Shown here piece after piece: positions 26,401-33,888 of a DNA stretch of 64,000 nt. A program made the position numbers and the translations under genes. Source of the DNA: Symsagittifera roscoffensis. Its lineage: Eukaryota; Xenacoelomorpha; Acoela; Convolutidae. The stretch's first letter is position 1; each line of letters begins with the position of its first letter. The stretch is from assembly GCF_963678635.1 (NCBI RefSeq), contig NC_087067.1, positions 38,200,686 through 38,264,685 of the forward strand. Reading direction: 5' to 3'. The notes beneath the pieces are model-generated. The model saw nothing but the letters and a program-made list of their open reading frames with translations, was not told the DNA's origin and searched no databases.

Positions 26401-27394
26401 ACCACCACCACGTGAGCAACCAGTGCAAATAGTGCCACCACGACCGCCATCTCCACCTGACATCGAACTGGATCCAATCAATCCACCAGGGCCTGAACAA
26501 CAGGACGTACACCTCGGAGAAGATAGCATGGACGGAGCGGGAGCGACAGAAACAGGTGCAATTGCGCAAGGACGCGACGAAACTACCGAGGAACAACACG
26601 TACAAGAACCACTGCGAACGAGACGCAAAGCAGCAGCCATAGCACGTGACAGGATTTATGGACAAACTCGATTCAGCAACGACGTACGATACCACCCAAT
26701 ACCACCTCGGGAGAAGCACCCTCGCAAATATGGTCTGAGAACAGTAGATGGACACGAAGTCGCTCCGGTTACCTTTAGCCCAAAAGCTACACGGAAAGAA
26801 AACCAGGCAAAAATAAGACAACAAGCAGCTGAAGCAAATGAAACATTCCCTCCAAGAGAACAAAAGAAGATCATCTTAAAAAGTAGCCTTAAACGCGCTA
26901 AACAGGCAACGAGGCCAAATGATGGAGCTGGCAGCAGCAAAGACTCGATGAATTCTATTCAAGAACCAAATATCATATTTGGTACCGGTGATCTGTTGCA
27001 TTTCCCAGGCTCTATCGCACATTGTGTCTCGAGTGACTTTCAGATGAGCAAGGGCATAGCACAGCAAATTCGCGATGCCTACCCAGCACTACAGCCTACG
27101 CTGAAGTCGATTGAAACACCACAAATCGGAGCCTCAGTTTCAATGCACATTCCTTCTCAAAACAAATCAATATTCAATCTAGTGACTAAATCTCAATTTT
27201 TCAAAAAACCATCCTATTATGATCTTACACGCAGCCTCCGCTGCATGAAGAAACAGCTAATCGAACAAGGAATCAAACAAATCGCACTTCCCAAGATAGG
27301 ATGTGGACTCGATAAATTACAAGAACATTCAGTTTTTAACATCATCTACGACATCTTCCGAAAAAGTGACATCAAAGTCTTCATATATGTTTAA
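20381..27394 (+). CDS. Gag-Pol polyprotein with C-terminal OARD1/TARG1-type macro domain
   Basis: This is a single intact ORF of 2337 codons, with no frameshift between gag and pol. Domains in order (residues approximate): gag-type N-terminal domain 1-260; Q/N-rich region 270-450; CCHC zinc knuckle with C457, C460, H465 and C470; aspartic protease with catalytic DTGA at D560 and an ILG motif near 635; reverse transcriptase 930-1145 with a catalytic FMDD box (D1088, D1089); RNase H 1225-1370 (LCDA at 1238, YKEF, TDNR and AADFLSR); integrase with an HHCC finger from about 1560 and catalytic D1632, D1690 and E1726 (D-57-D-35-E); a GPY/F-like segment 1855-1910; a very proline-rich linker about 1970-2027; and a macro domain 2197-2337. 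The macro domain has the GDLLHFPG start, the LVTK lysine (K2270) and the GCGLD aspartate (D2311). These correspond to the catalytic Lys and Asp of TARG1, so ADP-ribosyl-ester hydrolase activity is plausible. The RT and integrase match Ty3/gypsy elements. The start codon lies inside the 5' LTR. Confidence 0.95.
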   Translation: MAHAQISVEPFGGSDNEDFAQFEQLFQGYVGVAGIANAQQANFLQFHLRDSALRFYQTLPALTRGDVPLSLAALRDHFCNPQSQEVHVLKLEQSKFDIKRDSPENFLVNLTKKAQRAYPTPDLPAVAPLDAALVGAAADADAARFHGETAQRQERLDAENDHRNNQIKRLFIKGMPNWLRSKMMEQPAATTVQELCNLARKQMTIRDVCRNEDYPEDSFNEIGDTVSHNLISALSKLTTAQEQIEKQLNEVRSELSDQRKMIQSRPQGDNGKTQQSSQLNSQNTGGNNNQTQQQQNHGNNAQSQGTGQSPNQNNTSGPNQWNGYQGNGQQGYNQRRGRFGKEKKNGQQRIDGGHGNQGFPGFQNLQYLPQMFQFPPQIPGIQPNPQFQQSQNYPHTQQNVQFSPNQMYPQQHQQQQAIATQPQQNNPFAQQASQPMMQQVHTQNPSTSAVRTGSKFCDHCGKFGHTISQCWYKPKPQGQQQQNFPFQIEPKKLIQPQSQSVNSSKSQKSRKLLKSRKSNIQDVQDDEIIDLYAVIPTEGTVLTYMKIRLAPSFQRRVLIDTGACANVISKQTFDEIKNEKTLFAPYKTAKSSLKQVRMAGGQLVSIETEVTIEFCMAGMNFTETFLVLNSANSTILGNPFFKKHHIHVCSKYNLLHFPDLTLQINEIKPVNAPRRTNRVKKFPLVLTKKQMIAPHQTIIIECQLQDILTDMEKTTGIVVPSQELEEKCELAVTSSINEVTKNNTVYVTAFNMTEHNLTLPFKTEIGKFSILTLTEYENLIQIEPQTLALAKMNQPDNVELGINEIISQKTSPSIGSEQKPPPEYEKFWFPTPETCPNPESLPSIQREIYDQILYFQGLEKIEPNNNIQDWLTFLSNFQWENSVLTIDQRSEVEHLLIEYADIFAKHRFDVGYNSDLKIKLTPEHQRPLYTQGPPTPIQLRNELTVELALMHYFGLITTLSHSKYSSPLFAHRKPSGKLRMLIDLRRINHSIKTDYINSNFPISNMTDASNHFAGKSLFTKLDCSQAYHCVQMADDLSVQLLAFNFGSRTYAYKCLAQGLSKSVTGFSSFIRHYLDPCLAADLCTQFMDDIGSAVNNYEELIHTLKKIFECIRKSGLKLSPKKCEIGTQRMKFLGNVVTPQGVTPEETKISAFLSKIKMPRTVKQVKRLIGFVQFFRNYMPSLGEKLIPFYKLLKKQIDFEITEHHHKNLETLKADLIQATTLTLRLPKPGLQYVILCDAIYHGTGFVLMVEDYVKNEKNEEIKTYAPVSFGSRLFNTAQLKFSIYYKEFLALYFALDHFSHYIWGSVKPVIVLTDNRSLTQFFQAKTIPPSVWNFLDRVLSFNIIIAHIPGTANYAADFLSRMQTDPSASLTLKLTDKIPVWEIYVDTTARVPDASLNLVQAIDEAFSETEQVDEALVANLQRLGLYQAYLDKQTTCDSQGTIEPKALVMLKRPTMNAIEYPDPAENHIELDSKNEPIDRKKEQQQDTDIEEVKKWIRTGEIPDLTYANSRLKKYAKQFNRLVIEDEVLLRNFYDDTGKIKHKQYCVPKHMWNETLYRVHNSMTGGHIGMTRTTEEFRRRFYFPGFSEFLVNTVKNCLTCPQLKNASSKHQKPPLQPLSSLQSYPGDMMQLDIVGPLKSPVYKFVLTGIDVFSKYLFAAPMTNASADTVARELTKMFFMHSYVPKRILSDLGSVFTSKLIHELTGLLNIKIGHATLKHPQTIGLVERSHGALKRILKLNTDAQWTDWHRYVPLGTFIHKTSSYSSIGCCPSTIFHGREPTKPLDLRFSTIALEIATANADFVTALQDAMLEKFKETKDNIVSSYHRYRGYYDQKALAQPLVLHSFCLLLNPLLTNQSDTRNKSLQVWLPLYRVEKVLTNSNYIVRKVGTNHTQCVHRIRLRSIRPQHQPEDIDPIDEAQFVVDPSLSKYRSEPGLFDDYLPRLLDDVQPQQDSEIQQATPTTIRLSIPIGGPLAPAPPPAVVMAPLPPAPPPPVALPVPPLLVLPPPPPPREQPVQIVPPRPPSPPDIELDPINPPGPEQQDVHLGEDSMDGAGATETGAIAQGRDETTEEQHVQEPLRTRRKAAAIARDRIYGQTRFSNDVRYHPIPPREKHPRKYGLRTVDGHEVAPVTFSPKATRKENQAKIRQQAAEANETFPPREQKKIILKSSLKRAKQATRPNDGAGSSKDSMNSIQEPNIIFGTGDLLHFPGSIAHCVSSDFQMSKGIAQQIRDAYPALQPTLKSIETPQIGASVSMHIPSQNKSIFNLVTKSQFFKKPSYYDLTRSLRCMKKQLIEQGIKQIALPKIGCGLDKLQEHSVFNIIYDIFRKSDIKVFIYV

Positions 27395-27404
27395 ACAGCT
27401 TTGC

Positions 27405-28430
27405 GGCACTGTCAATGACCATCAAATGACCAATGAGGCACAGGCAAGAAGTCGGCTACACGGAAAGAAAACCAGGCAAAAATAAGACAACAAGCAGCTG
27501 AAGCAAATGAAACATTCCCTCCATTACCTATAAAAAATTTGGACTTCCTGTTTTTTCCCCCCCTAACCATACCATTTTTTGAGCCTAATGAATATCAAAT
27601 GCCCAATAAGGAAAAAACAGGAAGTCAGCTCACTAGGAGATCCCAACTTATTGAGATCTGGAAAAAACACTTCATCAGATCTCACCTAAAGATCTCACGA
27701 GATATGAAAAAATCCACCTGTTGCCCATGTTTAAGCATTACCTATAAAAAATTTGGACGTCCCCCAAAAATGAGGAGAACTAACCATGCCATTTTTTGAG
27801 CCCAATGACCATCAAATGACCAATTAGGAACAGGCAAGAAGTCGGCTCACTAGGAGATCTCAACTTCACGAGATATGAAAAAATCCACCTGTTGCCCATG
27901 TTTAAGCATTACCTATAAAAAATTTGGACGTCCCCCAAAAATGAGGAGAACTAACCATGCCATTTTTTGAGCCCAATGACCATCAAATGACCAATGAGGA
28001 ACAGGCAAGAAGTCGGCTCACTAGGAGATCTCAACTTCACGAGATATGAAAAAATCCACCTGTTGCCCATGTTTAAGCATTACCTATAAAAAATTTGGAC
28101 ATCCCCGAAAAATGAGGAGAACTAACCATGCCATTTTTTGAGCCCAATGACCATCAAATGACCAATGAGGAACAGGCAAGAAGTCGGCTCACTAGGAGAT
28201 CTCAACTTCACGAGATATGAAAAAATCCACCTGTTGCCCATGTTTAAGCATTACCTATAAAAAATTTGGACGTCCCCCAAAAACGAGGTGAACTAACCAT
28301 ACCATTTTTTGAGCCTAATGAATATCAAATGCCCAATAAGGAAAAAACAGGAAGTCAGCTCACTAGGAGATCCCAACTTATTGAGATCTGGAAAAAACAC
28401 TTCATCAGATCTCACCTAAAGCTCTTGAAA
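27405..28430 (+). repeat. 171-bp tandem array between pol and the antisense genes
   Basis: The phrase ccacctgttgcccatg recurs at 27714, 27885, 28056 and 28227, a period of exactly 171 bp. Both ends of the array carry a longer variant unit (27564-27700 and 28295-28425) with the same insertion-like stretch ending cacttcatcagatctcacc. The first unit (about 27405-27560) has its middle replaced by a 69-bp piece of pol. The array ends in a polyA-like run. Small ORFs here are by-products of the repeat. A regulatory or boundary role is possible but unproven. Confidence 0.85.
27455..27523 (+). repeat. 69-bp exact copy of pol linker sequence
   Basis: This segment repeats 26786-26854, which encodes part of the linker just before the macro domain. 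It is embedded in a unit of the 171-bp array, whose flanking phrases (caggcaagaagtcgg before, attacctataaaaaatttgg after) are intact. Template switching during reverse transcription or patchy gene conversion would explain it. Confidence 0.85.
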
Positions 28431-28507
28431 AAAAAAAAAACTGATGATGATAAATTGAGAACATGAAATTACATTTCGTATTCGACCAGAAATAAACAAG
28501 TTATGCA

Positions 28508-29454
28508 TTATTTCTTCCTCTTCTCTAAATCGCTGAAAAGAGGACCCTCAGCGTACTTAACTGCCCTCTTCTTATCTAATGGAATTCTGTCGCAGATCAA
28601 TTTCCACATCTTCTCAAATCTCTGGCGAGGGACACGCAAGCCGATTGATAAAAGAGATGAGCACCCCGAAATATTCTTGATGGTAATGACACAATGCAGC
28701 CACCCATAGGGAAGATACACGGTATCACCAACGTGCTGAACACAACAGAGCACCGACTCCTTGTGAACGATCAACCGTTGGATCAACTCCGTGCAATCGA
28801 TCACCTCATCTTCCAGCTTCCGGCCAACATAACTGGGTTTGGTAAAAACCCAAACCTTCTCGCCGGCGCCATACAGCGTGATCAGGCTATCCAATGTTTC
28901 TTCAAAATCACTGTGAAACCGGGTGAAATTTTCACCCTTAGTGACTATCAGAAACCCGTGGGCTTGATCCGAAATTTGCGAGTCCTTTGGCGCCCAACAA
29001 TTCAAAAACTTAGGCCTCTTCGCTACATCTTTGGGCTGAAGACCCATCCACATCTTGGCTCCCTGCGGGCCATCATCGCGAGTAGCTAACAAGTCAAATG
29101 TCCGTAGTGCACGGTCTGCATACACAAGGCCATTTACAAAGCGCTAACAAAAAAAAAATATATATATATATATATATTTATGTATACAAGCCTCCCAATT
29201 ACTGTATTTGCACATGAAACCAGACACTATGCACTCACCCGTCGATTTTTGTCTGTATACTCCACAGCCACGAAGTCACGTAGAAGGGCAGGCTCCTCAC
29301 GATTGAGACCATCATAAGAGGCCAAATTCATCACCTGCGACAGGCTCTTCGTAAACTCAGCGACGGAATGCAGCTCTGAAAGACTGTCTACCGCAACAGA
29401 TCGGGTCTTCCGCTTGGATGCGGACGAACTTGAAGGCTCAACATTGCGTTTCAT
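28508..29454 (-). CDS. JmjC-domain (2-oxoglutarate oxygenase-like) protein, two exons, antisense cargo
   Basis: Exon 1 runs 29454-29239 (72 codons from ATG) and exon 2 runs 29143-28508. The intron 29238-29144 starts GTGAGT and ends in a T-rich tract plus TTAG, and the phase is 0 on both sides. The spliced product is 283 residues. Residues 1-72 are basic and serine-rich, then partly helical. The C-terminal part reads as a JmjC/cupin fold: FHSDF supplies H149 and D151 of the iron triad, GEKVWVF follows as the usual lysine strand, and GDTVYLPYGWLH supplies the distal H222. All three metal ligands are present. JmjC proteins hydroxylate proteins or demethylate histones or other proteins; the substrate here cannot be told. 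The gene is antisense to pol and env. Its intron would survive retrotransposition because it is not recognised in the sense genomic RNA. It ends in a basic EKRKK tail. Confidence 0.75.
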
Positions 29455-29784
29455 TTCTCAACTGAAAAATTTCTCAGTCATCAAAAACGCGAAGAAACAG
29501 AAGAAGCCAGACTCAGCTCCTAACATTGCGAAAAAAAATATTAAAAAAATAATAAAAATGCACATAATTCACGAAAGCGATGACAACAGTTAAGCGATAC
29601 GTGACATACTTTACCCAAACTCCGAAAATTTAAAACGAAAAAACCATATGAGCACACTCATCACTGATCTTATGAAACAAAAAACTGTGAAAAAGTACGA
29701 GTATGAATTAAATGTAATCAGCTAAACAACTAAAAGTAAAATTAAAAGTTCAAAGTTTTTAAAACAAAGTCCAGTAAACAACGT

Positions 29785-30045
29785 CTACTTCCGTTTTAAA
29801 ATTGCTGCCCCAACTCCCACCAAGAACAGTAGAGCCGTCACCACGCTCATCACAACGAACATCAGGGAGCCGCCCTCTTGCACTTCTTCCGTCAACGGAG
29901 GGCACAGCGGAGAACGCTCAGACCAGCTCTCACTGGCCCCAAACTGAACATAGCTGCCATTCGGACAGCAGTACAACATAAACCTGCCCCAAGGCACAGA
30001 GAAACACATGCTCAACTGAAAAATATTATACAATTGTACATCCAT
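29785..30045 (-). CDS. Antisense ORF with C-terminal membrane anchor, unrecognised
   Basis: This is an 86-codon minus-strand frame. A strong acceptor (atatttttcag, ending at 30016) lies inside it, so the true exon may start at 30015 and give 76 residues. The peptide has five cysteines and the motif PLCPPLTEE. It ends with a 20-residue hydrophobic helix followed by ILKRK and the stop, which is the layout of the end of a type I membrane protein. No signal peptide is present in this exon, so upstream exons are expected. A possible donor (CCCCA-GTGAGT at about 30676) is in the right phase, but it would skip most of the next ORF. I do not recognise the family. Confidence 0.4.
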   Translation of the reverse strand: MDVQLYNIFQLSMCFSVPWGRFMLYCCPNGSYVQFGASESWSERSPLCPPLTEEVQEGGSLMFVVMSVVTALLFLVGVGAAILKRK

Positions 30046-30149
30046 TCAAAATGAACAACTGGTTACCTGTAGTACTAACTCAAGGAAAAACAGAAATGTG
30101 AAAGCTAAAACACAGAACGAAATTAAGATCTTATCGCGGATTTCAGAGC

Positions 30150-30248
30150 TTTTACTTTCGAAAAAGTGAGAGTTGCTTCTGGCACTTGCTTATGGCCTTT
30201 TACATTCGAAAAAGTGAGAGTTGCTCCTGGCACTTGCTTATGGCCTTT
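30150..30248. repeat. 48-bp tandem duplication
   Basis: The phrase ttcgaaaaagtgagagttgct, followed by ggcacttgcttatggcc, occurs at 30157 and again at 30205 with one or two changes. It lies in the non-coding gap between the two small antisense ORFs of the retroelement. Confidence 0.85.
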
Positions 30249-30368
30249 TTATAGACAGCAGCTCAACTGCTTCAAGAAAACTTGCGAGACAATATGAAGA
30301 ATAAATTGAAAACGAGAAATATATACAACAACGATAATACAAACTACAGGAAGTTTCAAGTTTTGAGT

Positions 30369-30743
30369 TTAAATACTCTCGTCTTTGTTCCCACAAAGGG
30401 ACTTTTCATGCTCCTCCCCGGGACACCACAGCCTGACGTCAGCATCTTTTGCGGTGAAGGAGATCTCAATCACCGAAATTGCCTCCGTCAGCTGCACCAT
30501 GACCACGGGGCCGTCCAACTCTGACACATAGGCCCTCAGCTTGGGCAGTAGTAATCCCTGACAAATGATCCCCCGAGGTGGTACCGAAATCCAACCAAAT
30601 TTGTCGGTCCGAACGGCAACATTGTGGACGCTACAGTGACCCGCCGTATCAGCCAGACTCGCCACCACCAACAGTTGACTCACTGGGGACATTCGCCACT
30701 TTAGAATGGGTACATATGGAATGTCAATTACTCGGATGAACAT
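30369..30743 (-). CDS. Antisense ORF of 124 codons, unrecognised
   Basis: The frame runs from an ATG to a stop within the antisense block of the retroelement. The composition is protein-like, with even hydrophobic spacing and four cysteines (in HCSVHN, IICQG, RLWCPG and SLCGN). There is no signal peptide and no membrane segment. An acceptor-like tttaatcccag sits just before the ATG, so the ATG may be internal to a longer spliced gene. It may belong to the same gene as the membrane-anchor exon downstream on the minus strand, but I could not find a donor in the right phase at the end of the ORF. Function unknown. Confidence 0.35.
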   Translation of the reverse strand: MFIRVIDIPYVPILKWRMSPVSQLLVVASLADTAGHCSVHNVAVRTDKFGWISVPPRGIICQGLLLPKLRAYVSELDGPVVMVQLTEAISVIEISFTAKDADVRLWCPGEEHEKSLCGNKDESI

Positions 30744-31033
30744 TCTGGGATTAAATTAATAGTCAGTGATTCAACTAAAATTGACTGCAATACGGAATAC
30801 AACTTGAGCGTGAGCCAAATTAAGTGCAGTGACAAGATAAAATTGGCAAAATCAACAATTTGTCGACCTCTTGATGAACATTTGCTGAGTCCGTATCATA
30901 CCCATGGAATGTATTTGAGCTGACTTACAACAATGAGAATGATACAGAGTGACCCGAATGGAACAAGTGACTAAGCTTATTTGTGTTAAATAAACCAACA
31001 CAACCTGAATACGAACTCAATGATTGGAAGTAA

Positions 31034-32353
31034 ATGCCACCGAAATATCAAAATCACCAAACTTGGCTAAACAACAAACATCCTGTTTATACCGTAGAAA
31101 TAAATACCACAACGCCCACCCAAAACACGAAGCCACAGTTTTTAACCAGGAACATTACTCTAAACCACGAAGGGACAATGCTACTATTGCTTCTCGTCCT
31201 ACAAATAAGCCGTACTTTGGCATCCTACGACGATGTTCTTTCATCTGGGATAATCTTCCACAAAGAAAGTAAGATCATCCTGGCAGAAAAGTTTGTAAAT
31301 GTCCAGTTCCTAATTCCTTTCCCAAAGTACAATTTCACGATGAAGACAACAATGAGGAATTACCTCAACAAACTTTCGGAGAAATGGCGAACACCCTCTA
31401 TAGAGTGCCCTCTGGATTTTTCCACGAACTTCAATTCAACTACAGACCCATTCAACCTTGACTGGCTCCTGGACATGATCGAGGATAAGGCTGCAGCAGC
31501 AAGGCAAGAAGCCCAAGCCATTAGAACTGACACTTCCCGCTTCCTCAACAAAAACCCACTAGACTCAACACGTACCCGCAGGGGAGCTCCACTAATTGCG
31601 GCAGCGGCCATCGCCGGAATTGGTCTGTTTGGCTCTGGTATAATGATGGGAAATTTAGGAGGATGTGGACTTATGGGAATTTTCGGATCGTGCCAGGACC
31701 AGGCTCAAGCAAATGCCAAAAACATTGAGAGCTTGGAACAATACTCAATGGCACTTACGGACTATGTGTCAGAAATCGAAACATCGAGCAACGAAAAGTT
31801 CTTTGCGATTTCGAATGAGTTGTCTGAAATCCGAGCAATTCAACGACAAACCATCGAAAATCAAAACCGAAATTGGAAAATACTCGAAGAACAGTTTGCA
31901 ACAATTCAAGGCAATTTCCATATCTTGCGGGACTGCACACAAACATTGTTCTCGAACCAACAGATAAATTTCAACTTCGACACAGCAGCATCACTACTAA
32001 ACGTTGTCTACGCAGATATAACAAGCTATAAAGCCGCACTTTATGCCTTAAAGACAAATGTCTTAAACTCGATACCAACTCTGCTGGACCAACGACTACC
32101 GATGTCTCTGGTACCGCGAGAATCCCTGTTGGCGATCATAGACGCAGTATACAAAAGCCAAAAGGAGGAGAACCACCGATTGACACTTGCGATACCGCCA
32201 AGCGATATCCACTCATATTATGACGCCAAACTGCTTCGCGATGTCACAACAATTGAGGAAGGACTTCTGCTCAACTTGGCAATACCGTACGCATCGAGTC
32301 AAACAGCCTTCCAGATCTACCGGGCCCATGTGATACCTATGCCCACAAGGTGA
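31034..32353 (+). pseudogene. env: Env, N-terminal part (F-type fusion glycoprotein), ends at a frame break
   Basis: This open frame has 439 codons. The likely true start is the in-frame ATG at 31178 (residue 49), which begins a leucine-rich signal peptide (MLLLLLVLQ). A furin-type site, RTRR, lies at residues 180-183. It is followed at once by a glycine/alanine-rich hydrophobic stretch that suits a fusion peptide, and then by a long helical region. This order is that of errantivirus and baculovirus F-type envelope proteins, which drive membrane fusion. The conserved late features (a LVPRESL segment and then a DIHSYY segment) are also present. The frame ends at 32353 just after an IPMP motif, where the family would normally continue. 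The rest is found in the next frame. A real mutation or an assembly error could cause this. Confidence 0.75.
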
Positions 32354-32414
32354 CCCAACCGAAGCCATCAAATGGGTTACTGAAGGATCATATCTGGCAA
32401 TCTCAGAGGACTCT

Positions 32415-33467
32415 ATGGAAACAACAGTTCTGACAGAAAAACAGTACGCCAATTGTTTGGGAAGCTCAACATACCGGATCTGCCATCAAACTATGGAGAC
32501 ACATCTTGGCCAGTCGTCATGCCTAGCCACACTATATTTCCACTCAATCATGACGGCATTGCAAGTGTGCGAAACGGAAAAGATACTTCTCCCTACGCCG
32601 GAGAAAGCTACGAATTTGGGCTACGGGATTTGGCTCATCACATCAGCCAGTGCGTCATTTTCCCTACGAGAGTACAGCCTTGAAGAGCTGAACACCCCCA
32701 AACGGGAAGATCATGCAGGCTGTAATATTTGTCTGATAAAATTAGACTGTGGGACTCAGTTGATCAGCAAATACATAAAAATTAGGCCGGACCTCGCTAG
32801 CTGTGACAAAATTCCAGCAAAACGGATTACCGTGAACTTGCCGGACCCCTTGTCGCATCTTCTTTCAGAACTGCCAGACTTAACAGAACTCCCTTATTAT
32901 GAATCAAAAACGGATGCCGGAGTTAAGTTACTGCGGGAAGTAAAAGCTAAACTGATAGACAGCCCTCACCTGACAAAAACAGACCAGCTAAATGACATCG
33001 CAAAGCCGATCGCCCATCACATGAGATTGCTGAAACCCACCCTAGTGGATAAAATGGAACAGTATGTACCATTACGGCTTTCCCTTACATTGACAGCAAT
33101 AGTCTTTTTGGGGAATCTTGTCTTGCATGCACTCATCATGTACCTCTACCACCGGTTTGCCATCTTCAGAAGATTGACTCCGAAGTTTCTGAAAGGGCAG
33201 GATGGAACCATCGCACTTCGACCGGTGCTCTCAGTAGCAGCATCTGACAGGAAGGCCTTCCAAAAGGATGGGTCCAAGCTTCGTGAGAAATACATGGTAC
33301 TAACACAAGCAGAACTGAATGCCTATCAAACGCCAACCAACCGATCAAGACTAACCTCAGCCTGCTCCTCAATGGGGAACATAAGCAGAACACAAGAATC
33401 ACAGGTTGTCTTGAACGAAACGAGCTTTAACGAAAAAGGAAGAGAGGAGAGCTTAAGCCAAATTTGA
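32415..33467 (+). pseudogene. env: Env, C-terminal part (ectodomain end, membrane anchor, tail), +1 frame
   Basis: This 350-codon frame lies in the frame next to the one above. It is already open from about 32345, so the two parts abut. It carries the cysteine-rich ectodomain part expected after an F-type fusion domain (pairs such as YANCLG, YRICHQ, QVCETE, GCNICL and LDCGTQ). A hydrophobic anchor of about 25 residues follows at roughly 222-248, then a basic stop-transfer (YHRFAIFRR) and a cytoplasmic tail of about 100 residues rich in serine and threonine. The ATG at 32415 is only the first Met of the frame and is probably not a real start. Any spliced or frameshifted expression would need transcript evidence. 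Confidence 0.7.
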
Positions 33468-33888
33468 CCAGTTACTGGCATTCATTGAACTCACATTCAT
33501 AAATCACCTATAAGACTGACTACGTGGCCAAAATAACTTTGAAATCGGATTGTCTCATCAGAGACTTAAATTGTCCTGTTTAAACCTAAATCCTTTTCAC
33601 CATGTATATATTCTGAGCAGTTAGGGGCATGCATTTGCGTATATTTGAGTCCTACTATAACTGTGTTCAACATGTTGAATGTACTTAAATTTAGTTCAGA
33701 GTTTAATAATAATTTGTGTAAATCAATGACCTATAACTTTAGCCTTTATATTGAAAAGTACAAATCAATTGCACCTCTACGCATATTACGAATCTAATTA
33801 ATGCAGTGCTATATTACACCCGGTGCGTGCTAACTCAAGTTCTCCCTTGGTTATTAGCCGCCAGGGAACAATCAACAGGTGTGTAAGT
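33468..33888 (+). other. Non-coding stretch between env and 3' LTR
   Basis: No ORF is supported here. The usual polypurine tract directly before a 3' LTR is not evident: the last 25 bases (gggaacaatcaacaggtgtgtaag) are only partly purine. This is odd for an LTR element that looks young. Confidence 0.5.

Noticed and set aside
26221..26863. Glycine-rich and tryptophan-rich minus-strand ORFs opposite the pol linker
   Set aside because: They are antisense shadows of the proline-rich coding linker; the composition is fully explained by the sense codons.
28508..29089. Plus-strand 131-codon ORF opposite the JmjC exon
   Set aside because: It is the shadow of the minus-strand coding exon and has no motif of its own.
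30369..30743. Cysteine/GW/P spacing that recalls a TGF-beta-like knot
   Set aside because: Only a short stretch (FGW, P, C-x-G) fits. The remaining cysteines of the knot are missing, so no family is assigned.
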